Origin: Roseiflexus sp.
Lineage (GTDB): Bacteria > Chloroflexota > Chloroflexia > Chloroflexales > Roseiflexaceae
Reading direction: 5' to 3'
DNA: 64,000 bases
NCBI GenBank assembly: GCA_025062325.1
Contig: JANXAL010000071.1
Span: 20,268-84,267, forward strand
Under the pieces are notes generated by a model that saw nothing but the letters and a program-made list of their open reading frames with translations, made no database searches and was not told the origin of the DNA. A program made the translations under genes and the position numbers. This document shows positions 8,007 to 18,200 of the stretch, one piece after another; within the stretch, counting starts at the first letter, position 1; each line of letters starts with the position of its first letter.

Positions 8007-8788
8007 TGCGGTTGTTGCGATGGCTGATACCGCGGCGCCGGCGGCGCAGGCGGGATCGGGTCAAGTCCAAGCACAGGCGCGAGCGGACCGACCAGTCGAT
8101 CCACCAGCCACCCCAGACGCTGGAATTGCGGACCGAGTTCCGTATCCTTGAGCGGAATCTCTACCGGTACATTGAGGCGTACTGGAATAGTCACATTATC
8201 GAGCGGAATGTCCATCTTGAGCGCGATGCGCAGCGGCGTGCCGGCGGGAAGCGTCAGGCGAATATTGTTGGCGCGCAGCCGGTTGCCATTCCCAAGATCG
8301 ATGTCAGCGCCGCTCAACTGCAGCGGCACCGGTTCTACCAGTGTGACAGTCGTCTGTTGGTCAACCGGAACGACTACACCGGCGTCTTTCAACGGCAGTG
8401 GTTGATCGATCGGAATGGTGGTGCGGATCGTAGCACCCTGCAGACCCGCAACGATGCTGCGCAGTTCGGCGACATTATCGGCGGCGAACCCCTGCCCAAG
8501 CACAGCGGTCGAGACAATCTGCTGACGCCATTGAATGATAAACCCGACCAGCAACAGCACAACCGTCAGGAGCGCAATGTTGATGACAAACGACGTGACA
8601 ATCAACGCCTTCCAGAATGGCGTCAGGCGCGATCCCCGCTGTGGTTGCTTCCTTTCTGCCTGTGCCTGCGTCTGAGTGCGCAGTCGGTCCAACAACGACG
8701 CCGAACGCTGGCGCGGCGCCAGTGATGAAGATGAGGTATTCGACGACTGAAGGTCGGATGTGGCGCGACGGGTCTGCGTATCAGCCAT
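8003..8788 (-). CDS. Membrane-anchored protein of unknown function
   Basis: 261 residues from the ATG at 8788, preceded by GGAGGCTTCCAG, which decides the start. A polar N-terminal ~60 residues (SSNTSSSSLAPRQRSASLLD) is followed by one transmembrane helix (FWKALIVTSFVINIALLTVV) and an outside domain made of repeated beta-like segments (TTIPIDQPLPLKDAGVVVPV, MDIPLDNVTIPVRLNVPVEI). The C-terminus is rich in Pro and Gln. No family is recognised. The topology is that of a single-pass protein exposing a ~180-residue domain, and it is co-transcribed with the HAD phosphatase. Confidence 0.75.
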   Translation of the reverse strand: MADTQTRRATSDLQSSNTSSSSLAPRQRSASLLDRLRTQTQAQAERKQPQRGSRLTPFWKALIVTSFVINIALLTVVLLLVGFIIQWRQQIVSTAVLGQGFAADNVAELRSIVAGLQGATIRTTIPIDQPLPLKDAGVVVPVDQQTTVTLVEPVPLQLSGADIDLGNGNRLRANNIRLTLPAGTPLRIALKMDIPLDNVTIPVRLNVPVEIPLKDTELGPQFQRLGWLVDRLVGPLAPVLGLDPIPPAPPAPRYQPSQQPQ

Positions 8789-8884
8789 CTGGAAGCCTCC
8801 TTTGTGTGCAAGGTTGTGACGGCGGCGCAAACGTATACCGTCGCCAGTATATACCACCGTATGTGGTAAAGCAAGACCTGACCT

Positions 8885-9328
8885 CTACTTTTTCTTGACC
8901 AGTCTCCAGCAGTTGTACCCGCTACGGGTTCGCCGGTAATGCAGCGAGTCGAGCGCCGAGCGTGCGATAAACAGACCATACCCGCTTTCCGGCAGCTTGG
9001 CAATGTCGGTCTCATTGCCGGGTGCGTCAGGAGCGAAGGAGATTGGTTCGTACGGTGCGCCCTGATCGATCACGAGCGCTTCGACACGATCAGGAAACAG
9101 GCGCAACCGTACCCATAACGGTCGCTCAGTTGCATCGGGCGGATATGCGTGACGCAACCCGTTTGCCGCCACTTCTGCCAGCGCCGTTGTAAAGAGATGT
9201 CGCCACGACTCTGAGGGCAGTTGATGGAAAGATGCAACGTCTTTCCAAAAGCGTTCGATCATATCGTGGATCGCATCGAGTCCCTCATTCAGCGTCTGCG
9301 TGGCGACGTAGGCTTCAATCAGCAGCAA
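8885..9328 (-). CDS. Anti-sigma regulatory kinase, RsbW/SpoIIAB-like (HATPase_c_2)
   Basis: 147 residues carrying the GHKL ATP-binding signatures: N-box ALAEVAANGLRHAY, G1 box VIDQGAPYEP and G2 PESGYGLFIARSALD. The family phosphorylates a STAS-domain antagonist on serine and, when free, binds a target such as a sigma factor. Its 5' end overlaps the 3' end of the STAS gene by 14 bases, the usual pairing in partner-switching modules. No sigma factor lies in this operon; an upstream receiver-SpoIIE phosphatase (14070-15245) completes the expected kinase/antagonist/phosphatase trio. The target protein is unknown and may not be a sigma factor. Confidence 0.87.
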   Translation of the reverse strand: MLLIEAYVATQTLNEGLDAIHDMIERFWKDVASFHQLPSESWRHLFTTALAEVAANGLRHAYPPDATERPLWVRLRLFPDRVEALVIDQGAPYEPISFAPDAPGNETDIAKLPESGYGLFIARSALDSLHYRRTRSGYNCWRLVKKK

Positions 9329-9668
9329 TCTGGGAGTAGCCAGCGCGCGCCTCCTCGATCGTTTCGTAAGGTCGCAAGATCCGCTCTAGCATGGTCAGGT
9401 TGAGTAACGTGCGCACCTGATGATTGGCGCGTGCAATCCGCAGGTCGCCGCCTGCCTGTCGCGCAGCCTTCAGTCCGCTGATCAATGCGCCAAGTCCGGA
9501 ACTATCGACGAAACTCACGCGATCCAGATCGAAGATCAACTGTCGGTGACCGCTGGCGATCAGTTCAGCCAGTTGCTGTTTGACCTCCGGCGCTGTCAAC
9601 AGGTCGAGACGACCGTCCATTCGCACGACAGTGATTCCATCATCGCCGGGTTCGCTCTGCAGTGCCAT
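9315..9668 (-). CDS. STAS-domain anti-sigma factor antagonist
   Basis: 117 residues, a single STAS domain with the phosphoacceptor loop FVDSSGLGALISGLK (serines 56-57), like SpoIIAA/RsbV. In the known cycle the kinase partner phosphorylates this serine and a PP2C/SpoIIE phosphatase removes the phosphate, which decides whether the antagonist sequesters the kinase. The kinase gene overlaps downstream. Spacing to the cellulose synthase gene upstream is about 105 bp and contains a palindrome (9728-9746), so the pair might be transcribed with the cellulose genes or separately. Confidence 0.9.
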   Translation of the reverse strand: MALQSEPGDDGITVVRMDGRLDLLTAPEVKQQLAELIASGHRQLIFDLDRVSFVDSSGLGALISGLKAARQAGGDLRIARANHQVRTLLNLTMLERILRPYETIEEARAGYSQIAAD

Positions 9669-9727
9669 GGTATGCTCCCAATCGGGGTTTGGGATCCGCT
9701 CGTACTGTCGCCGCCTGGTTTTCTCAA

Positions 9728-9746
9728 GGCGGGTCTGAGACCCGCC
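9728..9746. repeat. Perfect palindrome with GGTCTGAGACC core
   Basis: GGCGGGTCT-G-AGACCCGCC has 9-bp arms around one base, between the BcsA-like gene and the STAS gene. A longer relative is at 41282-41304. It may attenuate transcription or be a dispersed element. Confidence 0.6.
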
Positions 9747-9773
9747 CGTACAGAATAGCGTCGTGAATTGGAG

Positions 9774-11810
9774 TTACGCTGCCGTCGCCGCGATTAGCGT
9801 TGGCTGTTCCCGCTCCTCTGGTTGGTAGAGCGCTGCGTCGATCACAACGCTCAACATGAGCAAATCATACCCGATCCAGAAAACGTTGACCAGGGTTGGT
9901 ATTCCGTCCGTTTGAATGCCGAGCGCCAGGCGCGTCAGCCCCCAGATTGCTGCCAATGTCAGCAGCACCATCGTAATGACCTGGATGCGAACTAGGCGCA
10001 GTTGTCTCCAGATGTGCATTCCTCCCTGGCGCACCTTGGGCGTTACGACGAACCCCAGCGGCCGTCCAGCGTAGACGTTGCCGATGGCGCTGATCACCGC
10101 CTGAATCCAGAGCGGAAAGAGCGCCAGGCTGTACTGGCGTCCGCGCCAGGTGGCCCGCTTCCACCCCGCGACGGCGAAGACCAGTTCGTTCGTTATCAGA
10201 TATGGAACGAGCCGCCAGAAGAACTCTTCCGCCTGCGTGCGCACCGGCAGCATGCCAAAGATCAGGTACAAAATCGGGGCGGACAGGTAGATGACACTGA
10301 AGAATCCCGACAGATAACTCCACATCGTGGCAAAGTACATCAGGCGCTGCCCCAGGCGCAACCCTGGCGCAAAGAGCGGGTTTTCCCGCAGCATCACCTG
10401 GATGGTGCCCTGCGCCCAGCGGAGGCGCTGCTGGAGCGCAGAGCGCAGGTCCTCCGGCGCCAGTCCGCGCGCCAGGATTTCGTCGTGGTAGACCGATCGC
10501 CATCCGGCTGCGTGGAGCCGCATGGCGGTCGCCATGTCTTCGGTGACCGAGATGGTCGCTATGGGCATCACTGGCTGCGCTTCATCGGCGCGGTCAACAT
10601 CCACCGCCAGCAGGAGCTCGCGTACGGCGGCGATGGCAGCCAGCGGCGAGCGTTCGCGTATCGTCAGTTCGCGCAGGATGGTTTCATCATCAAGCGACCA
10701 GCTGAGGTTGGTAGTCAGGTCCTCGTCCTTGTCGAGACCCGGGATGGTCGCCACCTCTGCGCGCAGGCGCGCCAGGTCTTCGGCAACGAGCGGACGCGCC
10801 GCTGCGGCAGCACACTGCTGGAAATACCAGGTCACCTCCTGGATCGGTCGCCCCTCCCGCAGCATCCGCCGACTCGTGCGCACTGCCGCCTGAAGATCAT
10901 TGATTGCCGACCGTATAGCGCTATCTTCCAGGGTCTGCACCTGTCGGGCAGCGCGGCGCAAGAGTGCGTTGGCGGTGCGCAGGGCGCGCTGCACGCGCAG
11001 TTCCAGGTCGCGCACGTAGTTGGCGATTCCGATCTGCATAAGCGCTTCGCGCCGCAGCACGGCGTTGGAACCGCAGAAGAACGCGGCATTCCAGCCATCC
11101 TTCCCCTGCATGATCGGTCCGTAGAAGAGCGGCGCCTGACTGCCGAGCGGATCATCAGGCGGGACATTGTAAAACCACTGCGGCGTCTGCACTAGCGCCA
11201 CGCGATCGTCGGCGAAGTAGCCCAGCGTGCGATCCAGAATGTCGGGCGATGGGATTTGATCGGCATCCAGCACCAGGATAAACTCGCCATTCGTCTGGCA
11301 CAGCGCATTGTTCAGATTGCCTGCTTTGGCGTGGCGTTGCTTCCCCCTCCATTCCTCGGAACGCACCAGATACCCGATGCCGATTTCCTCCGCCATCGCG
11401 CGCATCGCTGGCGAGTCGCCATCGTCGAGCAGATAGGTGCGGTGCGGGTAGCGAATATCCCGCGCAGCGATGGCCGTTCTACGCACGATCTCCACCGGTT
11501 CGTTGTAGCAGGTGATAAAGACATCAACGGTAGCATTGGGAGGAGGAGGGGGAGGCTCACCACGTTGTTTCAGTCGCCAGAGGGTCAACCCGAATAGCCA
11601 GGCATCGATGTAACTGTACGTTTCAGCAATGACCAGACCAATGGCGATGGGCCAGGCTGCCCAGTTGATAGTGGCAGTGTAGCGCCAGCTTAGGTACAGA
11701 AAGCCAAGCAACAAATTAGCGACAACCAGAATGCGCAGCAGCCCCAGGCGCAATTCCGCGCGCAGGTCGGGGTCGGCAGGCAGCACCGCTTGCACAAAGC
11801 GATTCATCAT
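9774..11810 (-). CDS. Cellulose synthase catalytic subunit-like GT2 (BcsA-like, no PilZ, with a catalytic-domain insertion)
   Basis: 678 residues. Two N-terminal helices and a proline run (near 87-91) lead into a processive GT2 domain: VDVFITCYNEP near 95, LLDDGD (128-132), the DAD at 182-184, the FFCGSNAVLRREAL block (245-257), TED at 423-425 and QQRLRW at 460-465. About six further hydrophobic segments follow. The usual BcsA has only a short linker between the GS(N/C)AVLRR block and TED; here roughly residues 262-418 form an extra, mainly helical segment. There is no C-terminal PilZ domain, so direct c-di-GMP control of the known type is not expected. It overlaps the BcsB-like gene by 4 bases. 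It should polymerise UDP-glucose to beta-1,4-glucan or a related polymer. Confidence 0.87.
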   Translation of the reverse strand: MMNRFVQAVLPADPDLRAELRLGLLRILVVANLLLGFLYLSWRYTATINWAAWPIAIGLVIAETYSYIDAWLFGLTLWRLKQRGEPPPPPPNATVDVFITCYNEPVEIVRRTAIAARDIRYPHRTYLLDDGDSPAMRAMAEEIGIGYLVRSEEWRGKQRHAKAGNLNNALCQTNGEFILVLDADQIPSPDILDRTLGYFADDRVALVQTPQWFYNVPPDDPLGSQAPLFYGPIMQGKDGWNAAFFCGSNAVLRREALMQIGIANYVRDLELRVQRALRTANALLRRAARQVQTLEDSAIRSAINDLQAAVRTSRRMLREGRPIQEVTWYFQQCAAAAARPLVAEDLARLRAEVATIPGLDKDEDLTTNLSWSLDDETILRELTIRERSPLAAIAAVRELLLAVDVDRADEAQPVMPIATISVTEDMATAMRLHAAGWRSVYHDEILARGLAPEDLRSALQQRLRWAQGTIQVMLRENPLFAPGLRLGQRLMYFATMWSYLSGFFSVIYLSAPILYLIFGMLPVRTQAEEFFWRLVPYLITNELVFAVAGWKRATWRGRQYSLALFPLWIQAVISAIGNVYAGRPLGFVVTPKVRQGGMHIWRQLRLVRIQVITMVLLTLAAIWGLTRLALGIQTDGIPTLVNVFWIGYDLLMLSVVIDAALYQPEEREQPTLIAATAA

Positions 11811-13948
11811 CCTCTCCGTCGCGCACGCCCGCGCACCTGAATGGTCAGCAGAATGACAATCGCACTCAGAAATGCGCCAAGCAGGACTGCCCCGGCGATC
11901 TGCCAGCCGGGAAGCCGTTCGAGGAGCGGCGTTTCGATCTGCGGCGTCAGACTGGACGGTGACGCCATATCGGGAGCAGCGGGACTGGTTTGCGGCGGCG
12001 CGCCATTCCGGATCAGCGCAAACGGCCCGCGGAGTCGTTCGAGCGTTTCGCGCCGTTCGAGCGCAGCAACCCCGACGATAAGGTCTTCTGGCGTGGCGCC
12101 GTCAATGATCAATATCCCGGCGCCTTGCTGCCAGGGGGAAGGACCCAGGAACAGGCGACATTGACTAGATTCGCCTGGTCGGTACACTGCCGATGGCGGA
12201 GTAGTGAAGCGATCCGGCTGGCGAGCGATCGCTTCGGCGCTCAGCGTATTGCGTTCAGCTCCGCCAATGAGGATGAGATGACGTCCACTGCGTTCATGCA
12301 CCTGATCGGCGGTAATCAGGCGTGGCGGCGCCAGACCATCGGTGTCCGCCCAGCGACCGAGCGCCGCCATCAGACGCAGCGCTGCGGCAAGTTCCTCCAC
12401 AGCAGGCTGCTGCGGCAACACGACATCCAGCGGCAGCGACGCATTAATGCCCAGCAGTGGCGCCGGGAAACGCCCTAAGTCGAAGGCTGTACTGACGCTG
12501 TGCGGAAGGCGCCATGCCGATGTAGGGAGTAGCGTTGCGCGCAAGCTCTCGCCATCAATGACGGCGCATCCCGTTTCTGCCGGATCGAGAAACAGGCGTA
12601 CCGTCAGATCGAGATGACGCACTGTTCTGCCATCTAGCGTAGCAGTCAATAGATCAGCAGGTAGTGCAAAGGTGTAGCGCTGCGGATGCGCTCCGCTCAT
12701 CTGAAGCGGTTGCGCTCCCAGATCGATGCCGTTGACGCTGACCGCAATCCACGACGTGTCTCGACGCGCCGCCGGGGTCGTTTCCACGTCGAGGGTCAGC
12801 ACGCCGCCATCGCGCAGTTGCCAGCCAGCGGGCCGAGCGAATGCCAGGTCGATTCGGTGCTCGCCAGGGCCGCTGACAGTGCGGGATAGTATGCCGAGTT
12901 GGGCGAAACTGGCAGCGCCGTTCATCCAGGGCAACGCTACTGGCGCAGGTACGGGCGCATCAGTCACTGCCACATACGCGCCATCCAGCAACGTGCGCCG
13001 CTCAGGATCATTCAGCGCTTGGGCAGCAAGGCGCACCGCTGCTGGCGTAGCGCCGCTGACGAGCAGACGCGGCGCACCGCCTTCAGCCAATGCTAGCACG
13101 CCGTGACCATCGGGGATAGGAACGCCTGCAAGGGTCACGGCGCGCCCATTCCAATCGACCGCGCCCCATGGCAGTATCTGTGCCAGTGCCGGCGCGCTGC
13201 CGACAATCACGCTGGCACGGTCGGGAGGCGTCGTCACCACTTCCAGCCGCGAATTGGCGCGGGTCGCGGCAGCCCGACGTCCCAGTTGAAAGGCGACCAG
13301 CCCAGCGGCATCGAGTTCTTCCGGTGATAGTTCAGCCGGAATGACGAGTGCCAGCGGCGGGCGGTCATCGGGGGGCGGCGCAAACAGCCGGTCGAATTGA
13401 TCAAGACGATACGCGCCGATCAGCCGAGTTGGCAGCACCAACTGCGAGTCGCCATGAATGGTTGCCCACAGCGCCGGGTTGCGCGTCTCCTCGCACTCGT
13501 CGCGAGTCAGGCGCATATGAAAACGCACCTGGACAAAGAATCCTTCGCCGCCAAAGACCGAAAGCGGCAGCGGAACTCTCAGCATGGCACGGTTGCGGGT
13601 TTCGGGAGTCAGGCGCACGCTTTGCACCGACAGGCCATTGACAACGATCGTCATGGTCGAGCGTTCGGGTTCGAGCAATGGCGAATGACTGTAGACCAGC
13701 TCTAGACGTGCGCCTTCGAGTGGCTCTTCGCCTGCGGGGATCGGGAAGAAATAGTCTAGACTGCCATACATCGTCCGTGCCGTCCGATCGCCGTAGCCAA
13801 GATCGGCGAAGCGGTAGGCGGCGGACGGCGCTTGCGTTGCAGCCAGAGTTCTGGAAGGCGCAGCGACAACCGTGAGTGCGCTCAGGATCAGCAGCGCTAA
13901 CGCCAGGTGCGGACGATTATAGGTTTGATATCTTCGAACAGTGTGCAT
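11807..13948 (-). CDS. Cellulose synthase accessory subunit, BcsB-like
   Basis: 713 residues from the ATG at 13948 (MHTVRRYQTYNRPHLALALL). It has an N-terminal signal sequence, a long extracytoplasmic beta-rich region with repeated elements such as YFFPIPAGE and LVYSHSPLLEPERSTMTIVV followed by NGL, and a C-terminal helix WQIAGAVLLGAFLSAIVILL followed by a basic tail. This layout (signal, tandem carbohydrate-binding/flavodoxin-like modules, one C-terminal anchor) is that of BcsB, which guides the nascent glucan and is needed for synthase activity. The 3' end overlaps bcsA by 4 bases. The Shine-Dalgarno is poor and an upstream in-frame start at 14020 is possible. Confidence 0.82.
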   Translation of the reverse strand: MHTVRRYQTYNRPHLALALLILSALTVVAAPSRTLAATQAPSAAYRFADLGYGDRTARTMYGSLDYFFPIPAGEEPLEGARLELVYSHSPLLEPERSTMTIVVNGLSVQSVRLTPETRNRAMLRVPLPLSVFGGEGFFVQVRFHMRLTRDECEETRNPALWATIHGDSQLVLPTRLIGAYRLDQFDRLFAPPPDDRPPLALVIPAELSPEELDAAGLVAFQLGRRAAATRANSRLEVVTTPPDRASVIVGSAPALAQILPWGAVDWNGRAVTLAGVPIPDGHGVLALAEGGAPRLLVSGATPAAVRLAAQALNDPERRTLLDGAYVAVTDAPVPAPVALPWMNGAASFAQLGILSRTVSGPGEHRIDLAFARPAGWQLRDGGVLTLDVETTPAARRDTSWIAVSVNGIDLGAQPLQMSGAHPQRYTFALPADLLTATLDGRTVRHLDLTVRLFLDPAETGCAVIDGESLRATLLPTSAWRLPHSVSTAFDLGRFPAPLLGINASLPLDVVLPQQPAVEELAAALRLMAALGRWADTDGLAPPRLITADQVHERSGRHLILIGGAERNTLSAEAIARQPDRFTTPPSAVYRPGESSQCRLFLGPSPWQQGAGILIIDGATPEDLIVGVAALERRETLERLRGPFALIRNGAPPQTSPAAPDMASPSSLTPQIETPLLERLPGWQIAGAVLLGAFLSAIVILLTIQVRGRARRRG

Positions 13949-14069
13949 GGATGTGTGCTCTGCGAAGGAATAGAAGCGTTGTGAAGAGATATGGAACGCT
14001 GTTTGCGTTTTGCAATGCATAGGGAGCGCCGTCGCAATGCAACAGCGCTACCGCAGCGCCGTCGATATT

Positions 14070-15245
14070 TCAACCCTGATCGGTCTTCCGATATACCACC
14101 AGCAGCGTCATATCATCTGGCGGCGTCTTTACCGGCGCCAGCAGCGTCACCAGACGGTCGAGCATCGCTAGTGCGTCCCCGGCGCCATACAACTGGCGCG
14201 CCAACACCTGCGGCGTCAGGTCGAGATCGACGCGCGCATCGACCAGACCATCGCTATACACTACGAGCGCATCGCCCGGATTCAAGATCGTTTCACGCTG
14301 ATGGTAGCGTTCGTTGGGCAGAATGCCGAGCGGCAGCCCACGCTGCCTGTCGAGCGTCTCAACGCTGCCATCGGCGCGGCGCACGAACGCCAGCCCGTGA
14401 CCGGCGTCGATTGACGCGAGTCGTCCGGTCGATGCGTCGAGTTGCGCCAAAAAGAGTGTGACAAATCTATCGGACTGCCGCAGGTCTTCGTCGAGCGCGG
14501 CAGACACGTAGCGCATGGCTTCGGCTGGTGGGCTGTTCCGCACCACAGCGCGCATTACGGCGCGCACGGTCGCCATAAGCAACGCGGCGTCCAGTCCCTT
14601 TCCCATCACATCACAGAGCCAGAAACTGAGCAGGTGCGGCGCCGGTTGCTGCCAGTCGTAGAAGTCGCCGCCGACATCGCGCGCGGGGATGCATTCGGCA
14701 GCGAGTTGAAACCCAGGCAACGCTGGCGCCAGTTGCGGCAGCAGGCGCGCCTGCACTTCAGCAGCGCGCGCCATTTCGCTAACTAGGCGGCGATGATGCG
14801 CTTCGAGCTGCTGGCGCAAGACGCGGTTCTGTCGTTCGAGCTCTAGTCGCTGCACGGTTCGTTCCAGCACGCGACGAAACTCGTCCGACTCGAATGGCTT
14901 GCGCAGATAATCATTGGCGCCCTGGCGCAGCGCCTCGATTGCGATTTGTTCGGAACCGAACGCGGTTGTCATAATAACGGCTGTATCCAGCCCGCGACGA
15001 CGCACTTCTGCCAGCGTTTGTAAGCCGCTGATGCCGGGTAATGCAATATCGAGAAAGATAACATCGGTCGGCAGATCGGCGAGCAGCGCCAGCGCCTCCT
15101 CGCCGCTCGCAGCGGTCAAAACTTCATATCCGCGTGCAGTGAGACGCGCACGCAGCAGTCGATTGATGTCGGGATCATCATCGACCACTAGAATGCGGCG
15201 TACAGGAGGAGTCTGAGCGTCGATCTGGACAAATGGCTCATTCAC
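14070..15245 (-). CDS. Response regulator with SpoIIE/PP2C phosphatase output (RsbU-like)
   Basis: 391 residues. The receiver domain at ~17-130 has the acidic pair VVDDDPDIN, phosphoacceptor D66 in DVIFLDIALPG and Lys in YLRKPF. A coiled coil (LELERQNRVLRQQLEAHHRR) links to a PP2C-like SpoIIE domain (~190-391) with IPARDVGGDFYDW, LCDVMGKGLDAALLMA and VVYSDGLVDAR metal-binding motifs. It should dephosphorylate a STAS antagonist when its receiver is phosphorylated. The start overlaps the stop of the large histidine kinase by 4 bases, so the kinase-regulator pairing is nearly certain; the STAS/RsbW pair lies downstream of the cellulose genes. Confidence 0.92.
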   Translation of the reverse strand: MNEPFVQIDAQTPPVRRILVVDDDPDINRLLRARLTARGYEVLTAASGEEALALLADLPTDVIFLDIALPGISGLQTLAEVRRRGLDTAVIMTTAFGSEQIAIEALRQGANDYLRKPFESDEFRRVLERTVQRLELERQNRVLRQQLEAHHRRLVSEMARAAEVQARLLPQLAPALPGFQLAAECIPARDVGGDFYDWQQPAPHLLSFWLCDVMGKGLDAALLMATVRAVMRAVVRNSPPAEAMRYVSAALDEDLRQSDRFVTLFLAQLDASTGRLASIDAGHGLAFVRRADGSVETLDRQRGLPLGILPNERYHQRETILNPGDALVVYSDGLVDARVDLDLTPQVLARQLYGAGDALAMLDRLVTLLAPVKTPPDDMTLLVVYRKTDQG

Positions 15246-18200
15246 AAGAGTTCTCCTGCAACTATGGGCGCTGGCGTCTCGTCCTCATTCCTGCTATTGT
15301 GCGGTGACAATAGCGGAAAATAGACCCGAAACGTCGATCCCTTGCCCGGTTCGCTCTCGATAGTAATATGGCCCTGATGCAACTCTACCAGCGAACGGGT
15401 GATTGTCAGACCGAGCCCAGTGCCGCCAGCTTCGCGCGTTGCGCGGTTGCGCGCGCGGTAGAAACGGTCAAAAATCCGTTCCTGTTCTTCAGCGGTCAAT
15501 CCGACGCCGGTATCCTGCACGGCGATGCAGAGCCACGGCGGTTCTTCGGAGAGACGAACGGTAATCTGGCCGTGCTGAGGCGTATACTTGATCGCGTTGG
15601 ATAGCAGATTGGTTAGGATCTGATGTACCCGCACTGCGTCGCCGAACATGAGCGGCGCAGCATCATCTGGAAGCGTTTCGGGCAGATCCAGGTGCAGATG
15701 CTGCTGTTTTGCCTCCAGTTGCGGGCGCAGAGTTGTGACGACCTGTCGGATCAGAGGGCGAACATCGAGCGGCGCACGGTGGAGCAACAGTTTGCCCGCC
15801 TCAATGCGGGACATGTCAAGCAGGTCGTTGATCAGCAGCAACAGCCGATCCGTATTCGCTTTAACGATCCGCAGGAGTTCCTGGTGCTCATCGGCGAGCG
15901 GTCCAACATCGCCGTCGAGGAGCATGTCGACAAATCCTTTGATCGATGTAAGCGGGGTGCGCAGCTCATGGGACACCATGGCCACGAACTCGGATTTCAT
16001 GCGCTCAACGGCGCGCTCGTGCGTGATGTCGCGGAAGATGTAGAGACGTCCGATATGCACCTGATTGGCTGTCCATACCGGCGCCGAGAAGATGGACAGT
16101 TCCCGCTGCTGCGGCTTGCGCTGAACAACCTGTTCGTGGAACACGTTGCACGTATCCTGCAACGCATCCTGCATACGTGCATACAGTTCTTCGGCATCAT
16201 CGAAAACCCGCAGAATACCGGTGCGCATCTCGCCTAACCGTTGACCAAGCACCTGATCGGCGGCGACGCCGAACATGTCGCAGAAGCAACGATTGACCGT
16301 TAGGAAGGCGCCATCGGGAGCAAGGAGCGCAATAGCTTCGCTTGAGGCGTCGAGAATGGCGCGCAGTTCACTTTGGGCGCGATCCGCCGCCAGATATTGC
16401 GCTTCCAGGGCTGTCATTGCTGTGCGCAGCTCCTCTTCCGCATGCTTGCGTTCGGTGACGTCTTCGGAAATTGCGGCAATGCGGTACACGCTTCCTGTCT
16501 CGTTCGTCACTGGAAAGGCGCGGGTCAGGATCCAGCGACGTTGACCATCATTGCGTTGGATCTGAAACTCGACACTGTAACCGCGCGTGTGCTCTAACCG
16601 ATGGAGCGCAATGACCCGCTCGCGATCTTCGGGAATGATTGCCTCAAACAGCGACGATGGCTGTGCATACAGACTATCGCAGGATCGTCCCCAGATATGC
16701 TCATAGGCAGGATTGACGTATAGGATCTGGTCAAGCGAAGGGGTGGACATCCAGAAAACTTGATTGACGTTCTCCGCCAGTTGGCGAAAACGTTCCTCAC
16801 TGGCGCGGAGCGCAGCTTCTGCCAAGCGCTGACGCGACATGTCGCGGATGGTCGTCACGCGCGCTGTGCGACCGTGGTAGGGAATGTTGCGTCCGGTTAC
16901 TTCAGCAGGGAACAGCGTACCATCACCGCGCCGGGCGAGCACCTCGTAGGGGCGATCATAGCCCGTGGCGAGCGCGTGTGCGACTTTTTCCCGTCCTTCC
17001 GGGGTCGTAAACTCGAAAATGGACATGCCGCGCAATTGTTCGGGCGGATAGCCGAGCAGGGTTCCAGCAGCGGCGTTGGCATCAACAATTATTCCCCGTT
17101 CGCTGATGACGACTCCTTCCGTTGTGACGCTTGAAAGCAGTGCGAAGCGTTCCTCGCTCTCGCGCAAGGCCGCTTCGGTCTGCAGACGATCCTGTTCACT
17201 GCCGATCCACTGCGCCATCAGGCGGATCAGGTCATAATCACCATCAGTAAATGGCGCTTCGCGCGGCGTAGCGCTCGCAAAACAGAGGGTGCCAACCGTC
17301 ATGCCGCGCACCTGCAGCGGCGCACCAATGTACGCTTCCATGCCGGTCAGCGTGTGGCAGGGCTGATCGCGCCAGACAGTGTGTTTGGCATGGTTGATGC
17401 TTATTGGCGCTCCAGCCTCGATTACTGCGGCGCAGTATCGGTGAGCAAGCGGAAAGCGCGCGCCAGGCATCAACCGATTGTCTGGATCGTGGACTGCGAT
17501 GAGCTCGAGCTCTTCCCCATCGATACGAGTCAGCATTCCGACCGACATTCGGAAATAATCGCAACCCATGCGAAGGAGCGCCTGCACTTTTTGCAGATGG
17601 TCCATCTGGGTGGTTGAGGTGACGTCGTACAAAGCGCGCGTGATTTTTTCGCGTGCGCGCAGGCGCGCCTCGCTCGCGTCGCGTTGTGACAGGTAACGGC
17701 GTGCGCCCTGTACCATCGGGCGAACAATGAACACGCCCTCGAATGCCAGCACGAGGAGGGTCAACCCCAGAAATGCGCCGTGCAGAACGTTAAGCGTCTC
17801 CAAGAGACTGCGGCGCTCTTCGATGTAGAGACGGGATGCGGTTCGAAAGAGCGGCGGCAGTTCATGCAACGCCGCCTGCCGGATAGCCTGGAGGTCGGGA
17901 TGACGCGGATTAGGTTCGGCGTCCCGCAGTCGCCGTGCGCGCGCCAGGAAATCCTGCACCCGCGCATTAAGCGCTACGACGGGATCGGTGTAGAGGCGAC
18001 GGAGCGGATCATCCGGCGGCAGCGTCGCAGTAAGGCGTGACAGTTCCTGATGAGATTGCGCCATCTCGTCAATAGCTACACTCAGCGTTTCACGCGCCTG
18101 CGCCGCTGTTGCGGGATCGGGCGCGTCCATCAACTGTTCTGCTGCCAGCGCAATCTGCTGGACGCGGATGCGCTGCAGCCCGCTGGCAGCCAGCAGATCG

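Noticed and set aside
10002..11195. 397-residue plus-strand open frame inside the BcsA-like gene
   Set aside because: Antisense shadow; the minus-strand frame has all catalytic motifs.
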